From: an uncultured Lachnospiraceae bacterium
Lineage (GTDB): Bacteria; Bacillota; Clostridia; Lachnospirales; Lachnospiraceae
Direction: 5' to 3'
Assembly: GCA_910579275.1 (NCBI GenBank)
Contig: CAJTTO010000007.1
Span: 1 to 64,000 of the forward strand
Length of the DNA stretch: 64,000 bases
In this document: positions 26,061-34,812 of the stretch, one piece after another
Layout: every line of letters begins with the position of its first letter
Numbering within the stretch: the stretch's first letter is position 1
The notes under the pieces: generated by a model
Told to the model about the DNA's origin: nothing
Databases searched by the model: none
What the model saw: only the letters and a program-made list of their open reading frames with translations
Program-made: the position numbers and the translations under genes

Positions 26061-27875
26061 ATGAAAAAATTTATGGAAAAACACACAAAACTGATATGGT
26101 GTCTGCGGAATTTTATTCCTATGCTACTGTTTCCAGTCGCAAACTTCTACCTGTTTGAGTGGTACACACACAACCCGTGGGAGACAATGAAGGTTCCCAT
26201 ACAGTTTCTCAACATCTACTGTTTTGAACTGCTTATGGCGATGTTTCTATTTATATTTGGGCGCCTGAAATGGTCTCTGCGCCTGCAAAGTATCTTCTTT
26301 ATGATTGTCGGGCTTGCAAACTACTATGTCATCAGCTTTCGTTCTGCCCCGATTATGCCATGGGATATCTATTCCATCGGAACTGCCATGAGTGTCGCCG
26401 GCGACTTCAAATATACCATTGAAAAACAGACTGTATTTGTTCTGGTTGGATTTGTCCTGTTAATTATCGCGGAATCTGTTGTCAACTTGGAGTTAAAGAC
26501 TTCCAATGCCAGTTGGAAAAAACGCCTCTGGGCAGTCCGCATCGCAGGTGCGGCAGTGTTTATCATGCTTTTTAGCAGTTTCACGCATATGCTTCATCTG
26601 GACAGCACCATCCGCAAATATGGAATGTATGACAAGCTGTTTACGCCGACTGTCATGAGCAAGCGGGATGGCACTGCTGTTGCATTTTTGATGGAATTAA
26701 AGTATGTCTCTGTGGACAAGCCTGATCATTACAGCGCTGCGGCTGTCACCCAGATCCTTGAGCCTTATGGCACCGAAGGGAATGCCGATACCCATTCCAC
26801 TCCCAATATCATTGTAATCATGAACGAAGCTTTTTCTGACCCGGCAGTCCTCGGCTCCTTTGAGACCAATGAGGATTACATGCCGTTTGTGCATTCTATA
26901 ATGAGCGGAGCTGTTGACAACACAATTTCAGGTTACCTGAATGTATCGGTGCTTGGTGGAAATACTGCTAATACGGAATTTGAATTTCTGACCGGAAATA
27001 CGATGGCATTTCTTCCTCAAGGAAGCGTGGCATACCAACAGTATCTGAAAAAGGAGACGCCATCCCTTGCGTCCCACTTAAGGGAGCTTGGATACGAGAC
27101 AGTCGCCACACACCCATACAACAGTACCGGTTGGGACAGGAACAAAGTTTATCCGCTTCTTGGATTTGACGAAATGTACTTTATCAAAGATTATAAAAAT
27201 CCAGAAAGAGTCAGAAAATATGTAAGTGACAAGGCCTGTTACGACAAAATAATCCATATGTACGAATCCAAACCGGAAAATACGCCTTTATTTGTTTTTA
27301 ATGTCACCATGCAGAACCACTCATCGTATACCGATGATTTTGATAATTTTCATCCGGATATCAAGGTTTCGGGGAGCAAGTCAAAATCCCTCAACAATTA
27401 TCTGTCACTTATGAAAATATCAGATGAATCCATCCGTTATCTGACAGATTATTTTTCCGATGCCGGCGAAGATACCATCATTGTATTTTTCGGTGACCAC
27501 CAGCCCACGAACTCAGTCGTCTCAAATGTGTGGAAGCTTAACGGAAAAGACGGAAATGAATTATCAGATGAAGATGAGGCAAACCGCTACAAAGTACCGT
27601 ATTTCATCTGGTGCAATTTTGACATTGAAAAACGGACAGATGCTGATACAAGCACCAATTTCCTTGCTGCAGAGGTTCTTGAAACTGCCGGCATTCCACT
27701 GAATGCTTACGAGCAATATCTGGATAAGCTGTCAGAAAATTATCCGGTTGTAACATCCATACGTGCCGAAAATGCAGGCGGAAAGAGCACTGATGTCAAA
27801 AATGTAATGGGCGAATTAAACAATTATGCCATTTTACAGTACCACTGTCTGTTTGGTAAAACGGCTCTAAACTAA
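26061..27875 (+). CDS. LTA synthase-family sulfatase (phosphoglycerol transferase type)
   Basis: A 604-residue membrane protein with five N-terminal hydrophobic segments and a large extracellular sulfatase-fold domain. Metal-site landmarks are IIVIMNEAFSDP, the catalytic-threonine region GGNTANTEFEFLTGN and VFFGDHQP with the late aspartate-histidine pair. LtaS-family enzymes polymerise or transfer glycerol phosphate from phosphatidylglycerol onto cell-envelope glycans. TGGAGGA precedes the ATG at 26061. It is followed 19 bases later by a YfhO-type protein, so the two probably decorate or build the same envelope polymer. Confidence 0.88.
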   Translation: MKKFMEKHTKLIWCLRNFIPMLLFPVANFYLFEWYTHNPWETMKVPIQFLNIYCFELLMAMFLFIFGRLKWSLRLQSIFFMIVGLANYYVISFRSAPIMPWDIYSIGTAMSVAGDFKYTIEKQTVFVLVGFVLLIIAESVVNLELKTSNASWKKRLWAVRIAGAAVFIMLFSSFTHMLHLDSTIRKYGMYDKLFTPTVMSKRDGTAVAFLMELKYVSVDKPDHYSAAAVTQILEPYGTEGNADTHSTPNIIVIMNEAFSDPAVLGSFETNEDYMPFVHSIMSGAVDNTISGYLNVSVLGGNTANTEFEFLTGNTMAFLPQGSVAYQQYLKKETPSLASHLRELGYETVATHPYNSTGWDRNKVYPLLGFDEMYFIKDYKNPERVRKYVSDKACYDKIIHMYESKPENTPLFVFNVTMQNHSSYTDDFDNFHPDIKVSGSKSKSLNNYLSLMKISDESIRYLTDYFSDAGEDTIIVFFGDHQPTNSVVSNVWKLNGKDGNELSDEDEANRYKVPYFIWCNFDIEKRTDADTSTNFLAAEVLETAGIPLNAYEQYLDKLSENYPVVTSIRAENAGGKSTDVKNVMGELNNYAILQYHCLFGKTALN

Positions 27876-27894
27876 AAACAGGAGGGTAACCGCC

Positions 27895-30621
27895 ATGAAA
27901 TTGAAACAGAAATCCAGACCAACCCCAAAATCACACTACAAATTCGACATACTGTACCTGATGTCATTTTTGCTTCCAGCATTAATCCTGTTTATTATCT
28001 TTGTTATCAGGAAGATTTATCCGTTTGGAGAACGCTCTTTTCTTCATATTGACATGTATCACCAGTATTTTCCTTTTCTTGTGGAATTTTACCACAAGCT
28101 GAAAAACGGTGAAAGCCTGTTTTATTCCTGGAATACGGGAATTGGTTCCAATTTTCTTGCCCTTTACGTGTACTACCTTGCAAGCCCGTTCAACTGGCTC
28201 TGTGTGCTTATACCGGAAAAATTCCTCATGGAATTTTTGTCATATCTGGTTGTTTTAAAAACAGGGCTGTGCGGTCTGTCCTTCACATATTATATAAGGA
28301 AACATTTTAACAGCAGTTCCTGGAGCGTCGTGTGTTTTTCACTGTTCTATGCACTGTCTGGTTTTATGGCAGCATACAACTGGGATGTAATGTGGCTTGA
28401 TGTCGTCGTTCTCGCGCCACTCATTATTCTTGGCGTTGAACGGCTCGTGAACGAGGGAAAATGTTATTTGTACTGCATTACACTCGGACTTTCCATTTTG
28501 TCAAACTACTATCTTTCCATTATGCTGTGTATCTTTCTTGTCCTTTACTTTTTTGTACTTTTGATTGCAAGGCAGCCTTCCGCAGGCAACAGCTCTGCCC
28601 CCCTTGCTTTTCCGAAACTTGACAGGATAAATAATTTTTATGCAAAGGCAGTCATCCGTTTTGGTGTGTTTTCCCTGCTCGCGGGCGGCATGGCTGGGAT
28701 ATTGCTGCTCCCGGAGCTTGCCGCGCTGCGTTTTACCGAATTCAGCGATATTAATTTTCCGCGCAAGGTCAAGACCTATTTTTCCGTGATTGATATGCTT
28801 GCCAGACACTGCTTTAACGTGACGGTGGAGACCGGTCTTGACCACTGGCCAAACATCTACTGCGGCGTTGCGATATTTTTACTGCTTCCGCTGTATGTCA
28901 TGCAAAAGAAAATACCGCTGCGCGAAAAAGCCCCCAAGCTTATCCTTCTTGCTTTTATATTAATCAGTTTTTCGACCAACACGCTGAATTTTATCTGGCA
29001 CGGTCTTAACTACCCTGACTCGCTGCCTGCAAGACAGTCGTTTCTATATATTTTCCTGCTCCTTACCGTGTGCTATGAAGCCCTGCTGCACATACGGGAG
29101 CACTCAGGAAGTGAAATGATGTCCTTGTTTCTTGGAATCCTGTTTTTTATTCTTCTTTGTGAAAAACTGATAACGGATGATTCCTTTACCGGTGCATGCT
29201 TTCTGGTTACCGGAATCTTCCTTTTAATATATGCCGGCTTTATTCATTATTACAGAAATCATTACGAGAAACAGGACAAAAAACGCGAAAGTATCAACAA
29301 GATGTTTTGCTGCTGTCTGATTCTTGCCACCATTGCGGAATCCGGCGTAAACACTTACCTGACAAGCGTTCCCACCGTTTCGAGGACTACGTATCTTTCC
29401 AACCATGACTCGTACCAGATATTGACTGACAGAACGGTTCAAAATGAGGGTAACGACTTCTTCCGGTTTGAAAAATTCGCACGCCGGACGCAGAACGATG
29501 CGATGCTAATCGGTTTCCATGGCGGTTCCTACTTTTCATCGACGCTGAACTTCCTTGTGTCAGACTTTTATGAAAAATACGGCATGAAGGGAAGCCGCGT
29601 CAACTACTGCTATGACGGTGCCACGCCAGTGACCGCTGCGCTGCTTGCAAACCGATATATGCTGTATACGCTTGACCGGGGCTATGACAATCTGTTTACG
29701 CTCGCCGATACAGAGGGAAAATTATATCTTTACAAAAACAACTATTCCCTTCCGCTTGGATATATGGTGACAGAAGATGCTATGGCTGAGGAAAATCCGG
29801 ATAACTTCGAGAATCTGTCTGACGAGACATTCCTGCCCGATAATTCCGAAGAATTTATCACGAACGACCTGTTCACTGACTCTTCCCTAAACGAGCTTTT
29901 CAGCGACGCGGAAGAACTTGAGGAAAATCTCCATGAGGATGATGATAAAATTGACAAGAATCTGAATCCGATTCAGCGCCAGAATAAGCTGGTACATCAT
30001 CTTGGCATCAGTGGCGATGTCTTTGTCCAGATTGAAGCGGATTCCAACGGAGACCGCGCTGAAATCTCCATTGAAAAGGATGCACACTATTACGCATATG
30101 CATCCAACACCAAAATTGACACGATTAAGCTAAACTATGAGGAACAGTCCAAAAGTTTCAGCCAGATTAAAAAGAAATATATTCTGGATTTAGGTTATCA
30201 TAAGGCAGGGGAACAGTTGTCACTGAAATCAGAAAATGGGGAATCCCTGAATCTGACTGTATATCAGGTCAATGAACCTGTTCTTTCCCAGTTTATCAGC
30301 CGCTTAAGCCGCCAGACAATGACAGTTGACAATTATGATGAAACTTCCCTAAGCGGGCACATTACTGTCTCATCTGCCGGTCAACTGGTTCTTGCCGTCC
30401 CCTATGATCCCGGCTGGACTTTATATGTAGACGGGGCAGAAACGGACATGGATTTATTTGAAGATACTTTTATCAGTATGTATCTTGACGAAGGCACACA
30501 TACAATAGCGCTCAAGTATTTTCCGGCAGGTCTGATACCAGGTATCATTGTGTCTGTCATATGTACCCTTCTCTTTGCGGGGCTGTATTATATAGGACGT
30601 CTTCATAAAAAAAATGAGTAG
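27895..30621 (+). CDS. YfhO-family multispanning membrane protein
   Basis: A 908-residue protein with about 13 membrane segments in the first ~480 residues and near the C-terminus, and a large extracellular portion between them. The opening SFLLPALILFIIFVIRKIYPFGERSFLHIDMYHQY-type segment, with an acidic dyad before the first loop, is typical of YfhO proteins. In Bacillus and Listeria these glycosylate lipoteichoic or wall teichoic acids. That fits the LTA-synthase-like gene just upstream. GGAGGG precedes the ATG. A strong terminator follows. Confidence 0.85.
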   Translation: MKLKQKSRPTPKSHYKFDILYLMSFLLPALILFIIFVIRKIYPFGERSFLHIDMYHQYFPFLVEFYHKLKNGESLFYSWNTGIGSNFLALYVYYLASPFNWLCVLIPEKFLMEFLSYLVVLKTGLCGLSFTYYIRKHFNSSSWSVVCFSLFYALSGFMAAYNWDVMWLDVVVLAPLIILGVERLVNEGKCYLYCITLGLSILSNYYLSIMLCIFLVLYFFVLLIARQPSAGNSSAPLAFPKLDRINNFYAKAVIRFGVFSLLAGGMAGILLLPELAALRFTEFSDINFPRKVKTYFSVIDMLARHCFNVTVETGLDHWPNIYCGVAIFLLLPLYVMQKKIPLREKAPKLILLAFILISFSTNTLNFIWHGLNYPDSLPARQSFLYIFLLLTVCYEALLHIREHSGSEMMSLFLGILFFILLCEKLITDDSFTGACFLVTGIFLLIYAGFIHYYRNHYEKQDKKRESINKMFCCCLILATIAESGVNTYLTSVPTVSRTTYLSNHDSYQILTDRTVQNEGNDFFRFEKFARRTQNDAMLIGFHGGSYFSSTLNFLVSDFYEKYGMKGSRVNYCYDGATPVTAALLANRYMLYTLDRGYDNLFTLADTEGKLYLYKNNYSLPLGYMVTEDAMAEENPDNFENLSDETFLPDNSEEFITNDLFTDSSLNELFSDAEELEENLHEDDDKIDKNLNPIQRQNKLVHHLGISGDVFVQIEADSNGDRAEISIEKDAHYYAYASNTKIDTIKLNYEEQSKSFSQIKKKYILDLGYHKAGEQLSLKSENGESLNLTVYQVNEPVLSQFISRLSRQTMTVDNYDETSLSGHITVSSAGQLVLAVPYDPGWTLYVDGAETDMDLFEDTFISMYLDEGTHTIALKYFPAGLIPGIIVSVICTLLFAGLYYIGRLHKKNE

Positions 30622-30653
30622 GGGGAGCATTTTCTCTCCCTACTCATTTTTTA
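30614..30653. terminator. Bidirectional terminator after the YfhO gene
   Basis: gagtagggggag, a short loop and ctctccctactc form a near-perfect 12-bp stem with atttttt on one side and aaaaaat on the other. It separates the convergent YfhO and HTH genes. Confidence 0.92.
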
Positions 30654-30660
30654 GTCATGC

Positions 30661-31035
30661 TTAATCCTCCAACAGCTTTGCGCTTTTCTGGTGAATCTCC
30701 AAGAATTCACCGAGCGTGCTTAAAACTTTCCGCACGCTTGGCAGCTCTTCTTTATCAAACGTAGCAATCACGTCATCCATACACTGTTCCCGGCAGATTG
30801 TTCCAATACTACAGCACCCCAATAAGAAATCACAGCTCACATCGAGTTCTTTTGCTATCTTGTACAGTATATTAACATTAAATCCTTTGGTCCCGCTCTC
30901 AATCTCATATAGAAATTTTACTGAAATATTTATATTCTTTGCAACGTCTTCCCTTGTTAGGTTCTTTTCGCTCCGCGCTTTCTGAATGCGTCTCCCCACT
31001 CTGAGATAAAATTTTTCACCATCATCCTTTTTCAT
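30661..31035 (-). CDS. HTH (XRE-type) transcriptional regulator
   Basis: A 124-residue regulator with an N-terminal XRE helix-turn-helix (about residues 12-66: RIQKARSEKNLTREDVAKNI...YEIESGTKGF). The C-terminal part carries CCSIGTICREQC, a cysteine-rich patch that might sense redox or metal, and a short helical segment. AAAGGAAG precedes the ATG. It diverges from the small peptide gene at 31296 with 260 bases between them, so it could control that gene, itself or both. Targets are unknown. Confidence 0.8.
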   Translation of the reverse strand: MKKDDGEKFYLRVGRRIQKARSEKNLTREDVAKNINISVKFLYEIESGTKGFNVNILYKIAKELDVSCDFLLGCCSIGTICREQCMDDVIATFDKEELPSVRKVLSTLGEFLEIHQKSAKLLED

Positions 31036-31242
31036 TTGTATCTTCCTTTCTGCTTTAGAAATATTTGCATAAAAATTTATATTATTGCATACTTATAAGA
31101 TACACCTACATAGGACATTATGAAATGACGTTTCGTGACTAAATATTACTCTCGTAATGTCATTAACATTTTACACACAATATCTTAAAATATATTTATT
31201 AGAAATTTATTACTGAATTGCGCACATTTCATGACCGTGATA

Positions 31243-31276
31243 ATTGTGTTGTCCACAATGATTTGTGTATTATAGC
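31243..31276 (+). promoter_or_regulatory. Promoter and palindromic operator of the peptide gene
   Basis: TTGTCC (31249-31254), 16 bases and TATAGC (31271-31276) form a possible promoter 20 bases before the 43-codon gene. A 17-base palindrome, ATTGTG-TTGTC-CACAAT (31243-31259), overlaps the -35 and is a good operator candidate for the adjacent HTH or TPR regulator. Confidence 0.5.
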
Positions 31277-31295
31277 GTGAAGGAGGAGGTATACC

Positions 31296-31427
31296 ATGAA
31301 AAAAGAAATTATTGCCGCTTTGCTTGTAATGGGGCTATTCTGTCTATCCGTACTTAGCATTCCTTTTTGGGACAACGCAGACACAGGAATTATTCTTTGC
31401 TCTGATTTGTCCGATGATTTTAATTAA
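31296..31427 (+). CDS. 43-residue secreted-type peptide, candidate quorum-sensing pheromone precursor
   Basis: This short gene has a near-ideal ribosome site (aggaggaggt, 31281-31290) and encodes MKKEIIAALLVMGLFC, LSVLSIPFW and DNADTGIILCSDLSDDFN. The layout is a basic start, a hydrophobic export segment (residues 5-24) and a short polar tail of about 18 residues, as in Phr/NprX/PapR-type pheromone precursors. Its stop overlaps by 4 bases the stop of the convergent double-HTH/TPR regulator, the expected receptor type (RRNPP family). Alternatives are a small membrane toxin or a regulatory peptide. The pairing is inferred from position; the mature peptide cannot be assigned. Confidence 0.65.
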   Translation: MKKEIIAALLVMGLFCLSVLSIPFWDNADTGIILCSDLSDDFN

Positions 31428-33235
31428 TACTCTATTTCCACACCATATTGCTCTATGAACTTTTTGATGTCTTGCTTATTTTTCTCCCTTCTATACAAAT
31501 CACTTATATAATATGCCTGAAGGCATATTTCTTTATTTTCCTGCATATTTTTACCATTCTGGTCTTTATGCAGATTGCTCCATCCTTTTTCATATACAAG
31601 GGTATCTAATTTGTCACCCCGCTCTGATTTCAATGCAATTTTTATTCCTATGTCTGCCTTTTCAATTGCTTTGTCGTACTCCTCCAAATCTGTAAGCAGA
31701 TTTTTCCATGTGGAAAGCAGCATTACCGCCTCTTCCGCACGTTCCATCAAATCAATTGCACTACGCTCTAATGTCTCATAAACACTTGCTATAATTTGTT
31801 CTCCTATTTTGCTTTTCTTCTGCAGCCGGTAAGAAATCGCAATCTGATTCAGCAATGTAATTTCCTCATTTGAATAAAAATGTATCACGTTCTCCCCTAT
31901 GTTCCACTTGGGCACTGTTAAATGCAGTGCATTTAAAGCTGTTTCCTGAAATTGGTCACAAGTTTTTTGCCCGGTTCTGTACATGAAAACATTTTCAACC
32001 TCCAGCACATACTGCTGATTTTTCGTCTGCCGCAGATCCAATAATTGCTTTTGCCTTTCGAGGACGCGTCCCAGCCTTTCCCAGTCGCAAAATTTGCTCG
32101 CCAGAACGCCCTGTCTTGCAAGTGACAGGCACTCATAATTGTCCGTAGCAAGCATTGATGTATAATGCCCATACGGTATCTCCAGACGCTGCATCAGCTT
32201 TTCAAAGTTCTTCCTCTTGACCCCCCTTGTGCCACTCTCCACCCGTGCGTAGGAACAGACATCACAGATATCTTCACAGACTTCCTCACGGTTCATATTC
32301 CGTTCCTCCCGATACGCCTTCAAAATTTCATTCAGCAGCAAAATTTCCTGATTAAATTCCTCCAGCAGATTGTCCTTTCTGTTGCTTTTCATATTCTGCG
32401 CCCTATATACCTCCTGCAACGCCCAGTGCTGCATCCGGTACCTGTGCGCATCCTTTAGACTTAATTTCTGCAAGGCGTTTCCCATGATTTTTAACAGCTC
32501 CGGCAGTTCCTGTATTCTTCCGTTTCCGGTCAGCAGAGAAATCGCTTTTCTGCAATATTCGATTCGTTCAAAAATATTTTCCTCCAAATATGCACAATAA
32601 AGACACGCTGCCCGGGGATATACCTTCACCTTTTCACCCTCGTCCACAATGTAACGCTCAATATATTCCAGACATGCCCTCAATTCGTTTTTTACATTTT
32701 CCCCCATCCCTTCTTTTGTCTGTAGGTACAGAAGAATATAGCTCATTTCCGAGCTGCCAATAAAGCATTCTTTTCCCAGTCCGTCATCATAATCTGTGAC
32801 TGTAATTTTAATCGCCTTTTTCATTCTGTCCACATCCTGATGGATATACCCTTGTATATACTGAAAAAACTGCTCCTGAATGCCTTTGTGGCATGTGCGG
32901 TCCTTTGCCTCCGGTGCTTCAAAAAGTTTCTTCAGGCTTTTTTCCCGCACAGCCAAGTCATCTTCCTGAAGCGCAATAAATATTTTTCTTTTCCACAGTA
33001 AGTACCGGTATTCCTTTTTCGTCAGGATTGTAATGAAATGATCCGGTGACTTCCCCAGACGCTGTAAAAGCAAATTTAACGATAATCTGTCTGGTATGCA
33101 TGTCCATAACTCGTAGCGGGACATCATTTTCTGGGAACATATTCCATTACACAATTTTTGCTGGGTAATGCCCTGCTGCTCCCGCATATTCATAATCATT
33201 TGGCCTATGGTATATGTAAAGCTGCCACTATCCAT
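31424..33235 (-). CDS. Double-HTH, TPR-repeat regulator (RRNPP-like)
   Basis: A 603-residue cytoplasmic regulator starting at the ATG at 33235 (AGGAGG upstream). An XRE-type HTH lies at residues 8-70 (MREQQGITQQKLCNGICSQ). A helical TPR-like region follows to about 300, then a second HTH-like unit at 303-362 (YREERNMNREEVCEDICDV) and a second TPR-like region to the C-terminus. The protein thus looks like an internal duplication of an HTH-TPR unit. Such proteins bind short secreted peptides in Firmicutes. Its stop overlaps that of the 43-residue peptide gene. Targets could include the peptide gene and neighbouring accessory genes. Confidence 0.75.
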   Translation of the reverse strand: MDSGSFTYTIGQMIMNMREQQGITQQKLCNGICSQKMMSRYELWTCIPDRLSLNLLLQRLGKSPDHFITILTKKEYRYLLWKRKIFIALQEDDLAVREKSLKKLFEAPEAKDRTCHKGIQEQFFQYIQGYIHQDVDRMKKAIKITVTDYDDGLGKECFIGSSEMSYILLYLQTKEGMGENVKNELRACLEYIERYIVDEGEKVKVYPRAACLYCAYLEENIFERIEYCRKAISLLTGNGRIQELPELLKIMGNALQKLSLKDAHRYRMQHWALQEVYRAQNMKSNRKDNLLEEFNQEILLLNEILKAYREERNMNREEVCEDICDVCSYARVESGTRGVKRKNFEKLMQRLEIPYGHYTSMLATDNYECLSLARQGVLASKFCDWERLGRVLERQKQLLDLRQTKNQQYVLEVENVFMYRTGQKTCDQFQETALNALHLTVPKWNIGENVIHFYSNEEITLLNQIAISYRLQKKSKIGEQIIASVYETLERSAIDLMERAEEAVMLLSTWKNLLTDLEEYDKAIEKADIGIKIALKSERGDKLDTLVYEKGWSNLHKDQNGKNMQENKEICLQAYYISDLYRREKNKQDIKKFIEQYGVEIEY

Positions 33236-33440
33236 ACCGTACCTCCTCGACACATATCTCTCGTAATAACGAACCTCTGCACATTCGTACAATTTGAGTC
33301 TACATATACATTTTACAAAACTTTTATAAAAATGTACATACCTATTCTTTGCATTCAAACTTTTGTGCCGTCACTTTGACATATGCCGTCAAAACAACGT
33401 TATAATGATAGCACAAAACAGTAAAAAGGAGAAGAATAAA

Positions 33441-33611
33441 ATGACAATTAAACTTTCAAAATTCACACTGCGTATTTCGGAAGAACTATTAAAAAAATTT
33501 CGGTATATTGCCGAATACAGTGCACACTCTGCGAACAGAGAGTTGGAAATCCTTATTATAAGATCCATTGCCGAATTTGAGAAAAAACATGGAGCCATTA
33601 CCTTGGACTGA
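33441..33611 (+). CDS. Arc-like ribbon-helix-helix protein 1
   Basis: A 56-residue protein beginning TIKLSKFTLRISEELLKKFR and continuing with helices ending IAEFEKKHGAI. This is the Arc/MetJ-type ribbon-helix-helix pattern: one strand (KFTLRIS) that dimerises to contact DNA, then two helices. AAAGGAGA precedes the ATG at 33441. A related gene follows at 33855. No toxin gene is adjacent, so it may be a free transcriptional regulator of accessory genes rather than an antitoxin. Confidence 0.75.
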   Translation: MTIKLSKFTLRISEELLKKFRYIAEYSAHSANRELEILIIRSIAEFEKKHGAITLD

Positions 33612-33854
33612 TTGTTTTCTTTTCAGATTTATGCCAAAAGATGGTGCTGCAAATATTCAAATATTGCTTACTAAAATGAAAAGTCTGCTTATCATTCATG
33701 CTGTTCTATGTTATAATACCACCTTGGCATTGAGATTTTGGTTTGTAACCGCCTTGACACAGCCTGATTACCCAAAACAAGCTGGTTCAATCCATACTTA
33801 CGGCTGATTTTTCAATACACATGCCATACTACAAAAGATAAAGGAGAAATTAAC

Positions 33855-34037
33855 ATGAATGAGGAAATCATAAGATTTACACTGCGCACCAGCAAGGACA
33901 TGTCCCAAAAATTCCACTATGTGGCAAGTTACAGCGGACGTTCTTCCAACTTCGAACTGCAAATTATCATGAAAAGGCACATAGCTGAATTTGAGAAAAA
34001 ACATGGCCCCATTGTGTTGGAAGACGACGCAAAATGA
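33855..34037 (+). CDS. Arc-like ribbon-helix-helix protein 2
   Basis: A 60-residue paralogue of the preceding protein. It shares RFTLRTS, the tyrosine-rich middle (FHYVASYSGRSSNFELQI) and the end IAEFEKKHGPI. GGAGAAATTAAC precedes the ATG. The 243 bases between the two genes contain no further gene but could hold its own promoter. Conservation of the C-terminal AEFEKKHGxI suggests a recent tandem duplication. Confidence 0.75.
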   Translation: MNEEIIRFTLRTSKDMSQKFHYVASYSGRSSNFELQIIMKRHIAEFEKKHGPIVLEDDAK

Positions 34038-34160
34038 ATTGTCTTTAGAAGCATTCGGATGTCATAATGTTTATCAAAAAGAAATTTTCTTTCTCATCCT
34101 GATTCTGTCAACCCGTCTGATTTGACACAGGATGCCGGGCTTAAATCTTTTACCTGATGT

Positions 34161-34304
34161 AGTGGACGCAAGGCCACTTCAGCGCATGTCCGATAAATTT
34201 TTCTGTCAGACATGCGCTAAAATTTGTGAGAAATTTGTGCCAAATGAAAGCAGGGCATAACGGACAAGCCCTTATGTCAGCTGAATTTGGCACAAAACTC
34301 ACAC
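34161..34304. other. Structured intergenic region with nested inverted repeats
   Basis: A 140-base stretch folds on paper into several stems. AGTGG/CCACT lies at 34161-34178. A perfect 10-base pair is AGCGCATGTC (34181-34190) with GACATGCGCT (34209-34218). A long imperfect pair joins 34226-34245 (GTGAGAAATTTGTGCCAAAT) with 34285-34302, and a GGGC/GCCC stem lies inside its loop. A 75-codon frame on the minus strand crosses it but has no ribosome site and is probably an accident. It could be an ncRNA, an mRNA leader or the scar of a mobile element. The flanks (34038-34160 and 34305-34560) show nothing further. Confidence 0.5.
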
Positions 34305-34561
34305 AATCACTTATTTTGTCTAGCTGCATGGCATTCAACAGTATATTCCAGTTGCCATGTGACATTGCAAAAATCAAGCAGCTAATCTTCTGAAAATTAA
34401 GTTTTCAAAATTGTGAGGGGACTTTTTGCGCTTTTTTCCTTTTGGTAATCTATGGAGATTTAGTTATATAAGTAGTACAACGAGTTAATTTATTTTCTTT
34501 ATATTCTCTCCGCTCCAGCTACACTAAGCTCAATTAACTATTTATTTCCTTGTATCTGGTA

Positions 34562-34805
34562 TCAATATTTCCGTATTTTTATATATTTATCAAAATTGTT
34601 ATATCTGTAAGCGCTGTCACCCTTTACTTTTCCATACCCTTTCTCTACCACTCCCTGTTCAGTATATCCGCAAACTGCTGTGACATATTTATAAGTTCTT
34701 TTCCTCTTGTTTCTGTCTCGATAAAATAATAGCTTCCTCTCGTGGCAACTCGAATTTAATTCTGTTTATTATTAATGAAAAAGATACCTCATTCAAAAAT
34801 TCCAT
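34562..34805 (-). pseudogene. Frameshifted remnant downstream of the PAAR-like gene
   Basis: Read leftward from an ATG at 34805, three frames in succession give protein-like text. The first reads MEFLNEVSFSLIINRIKFEL. The second reads GSYYFIETETRGKELINMSQ. The third reads EKGYGKVKGDSAYRYNNFDK and continues to a stop at 34562. I interpret this as one small protein broken by at least two frameshifts, in the position of an accessory or immunity gene after the PAAR-like protein. Family not recognised. Confidence 0.35.
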
Positions 34806-34812
34806 AAATCCT

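Noticed and set aside
34150..34377. A 75-codon minus-strand frame
   Set aside because: No ribosome site, and it crosses the stem structures; composition is not protein-like.
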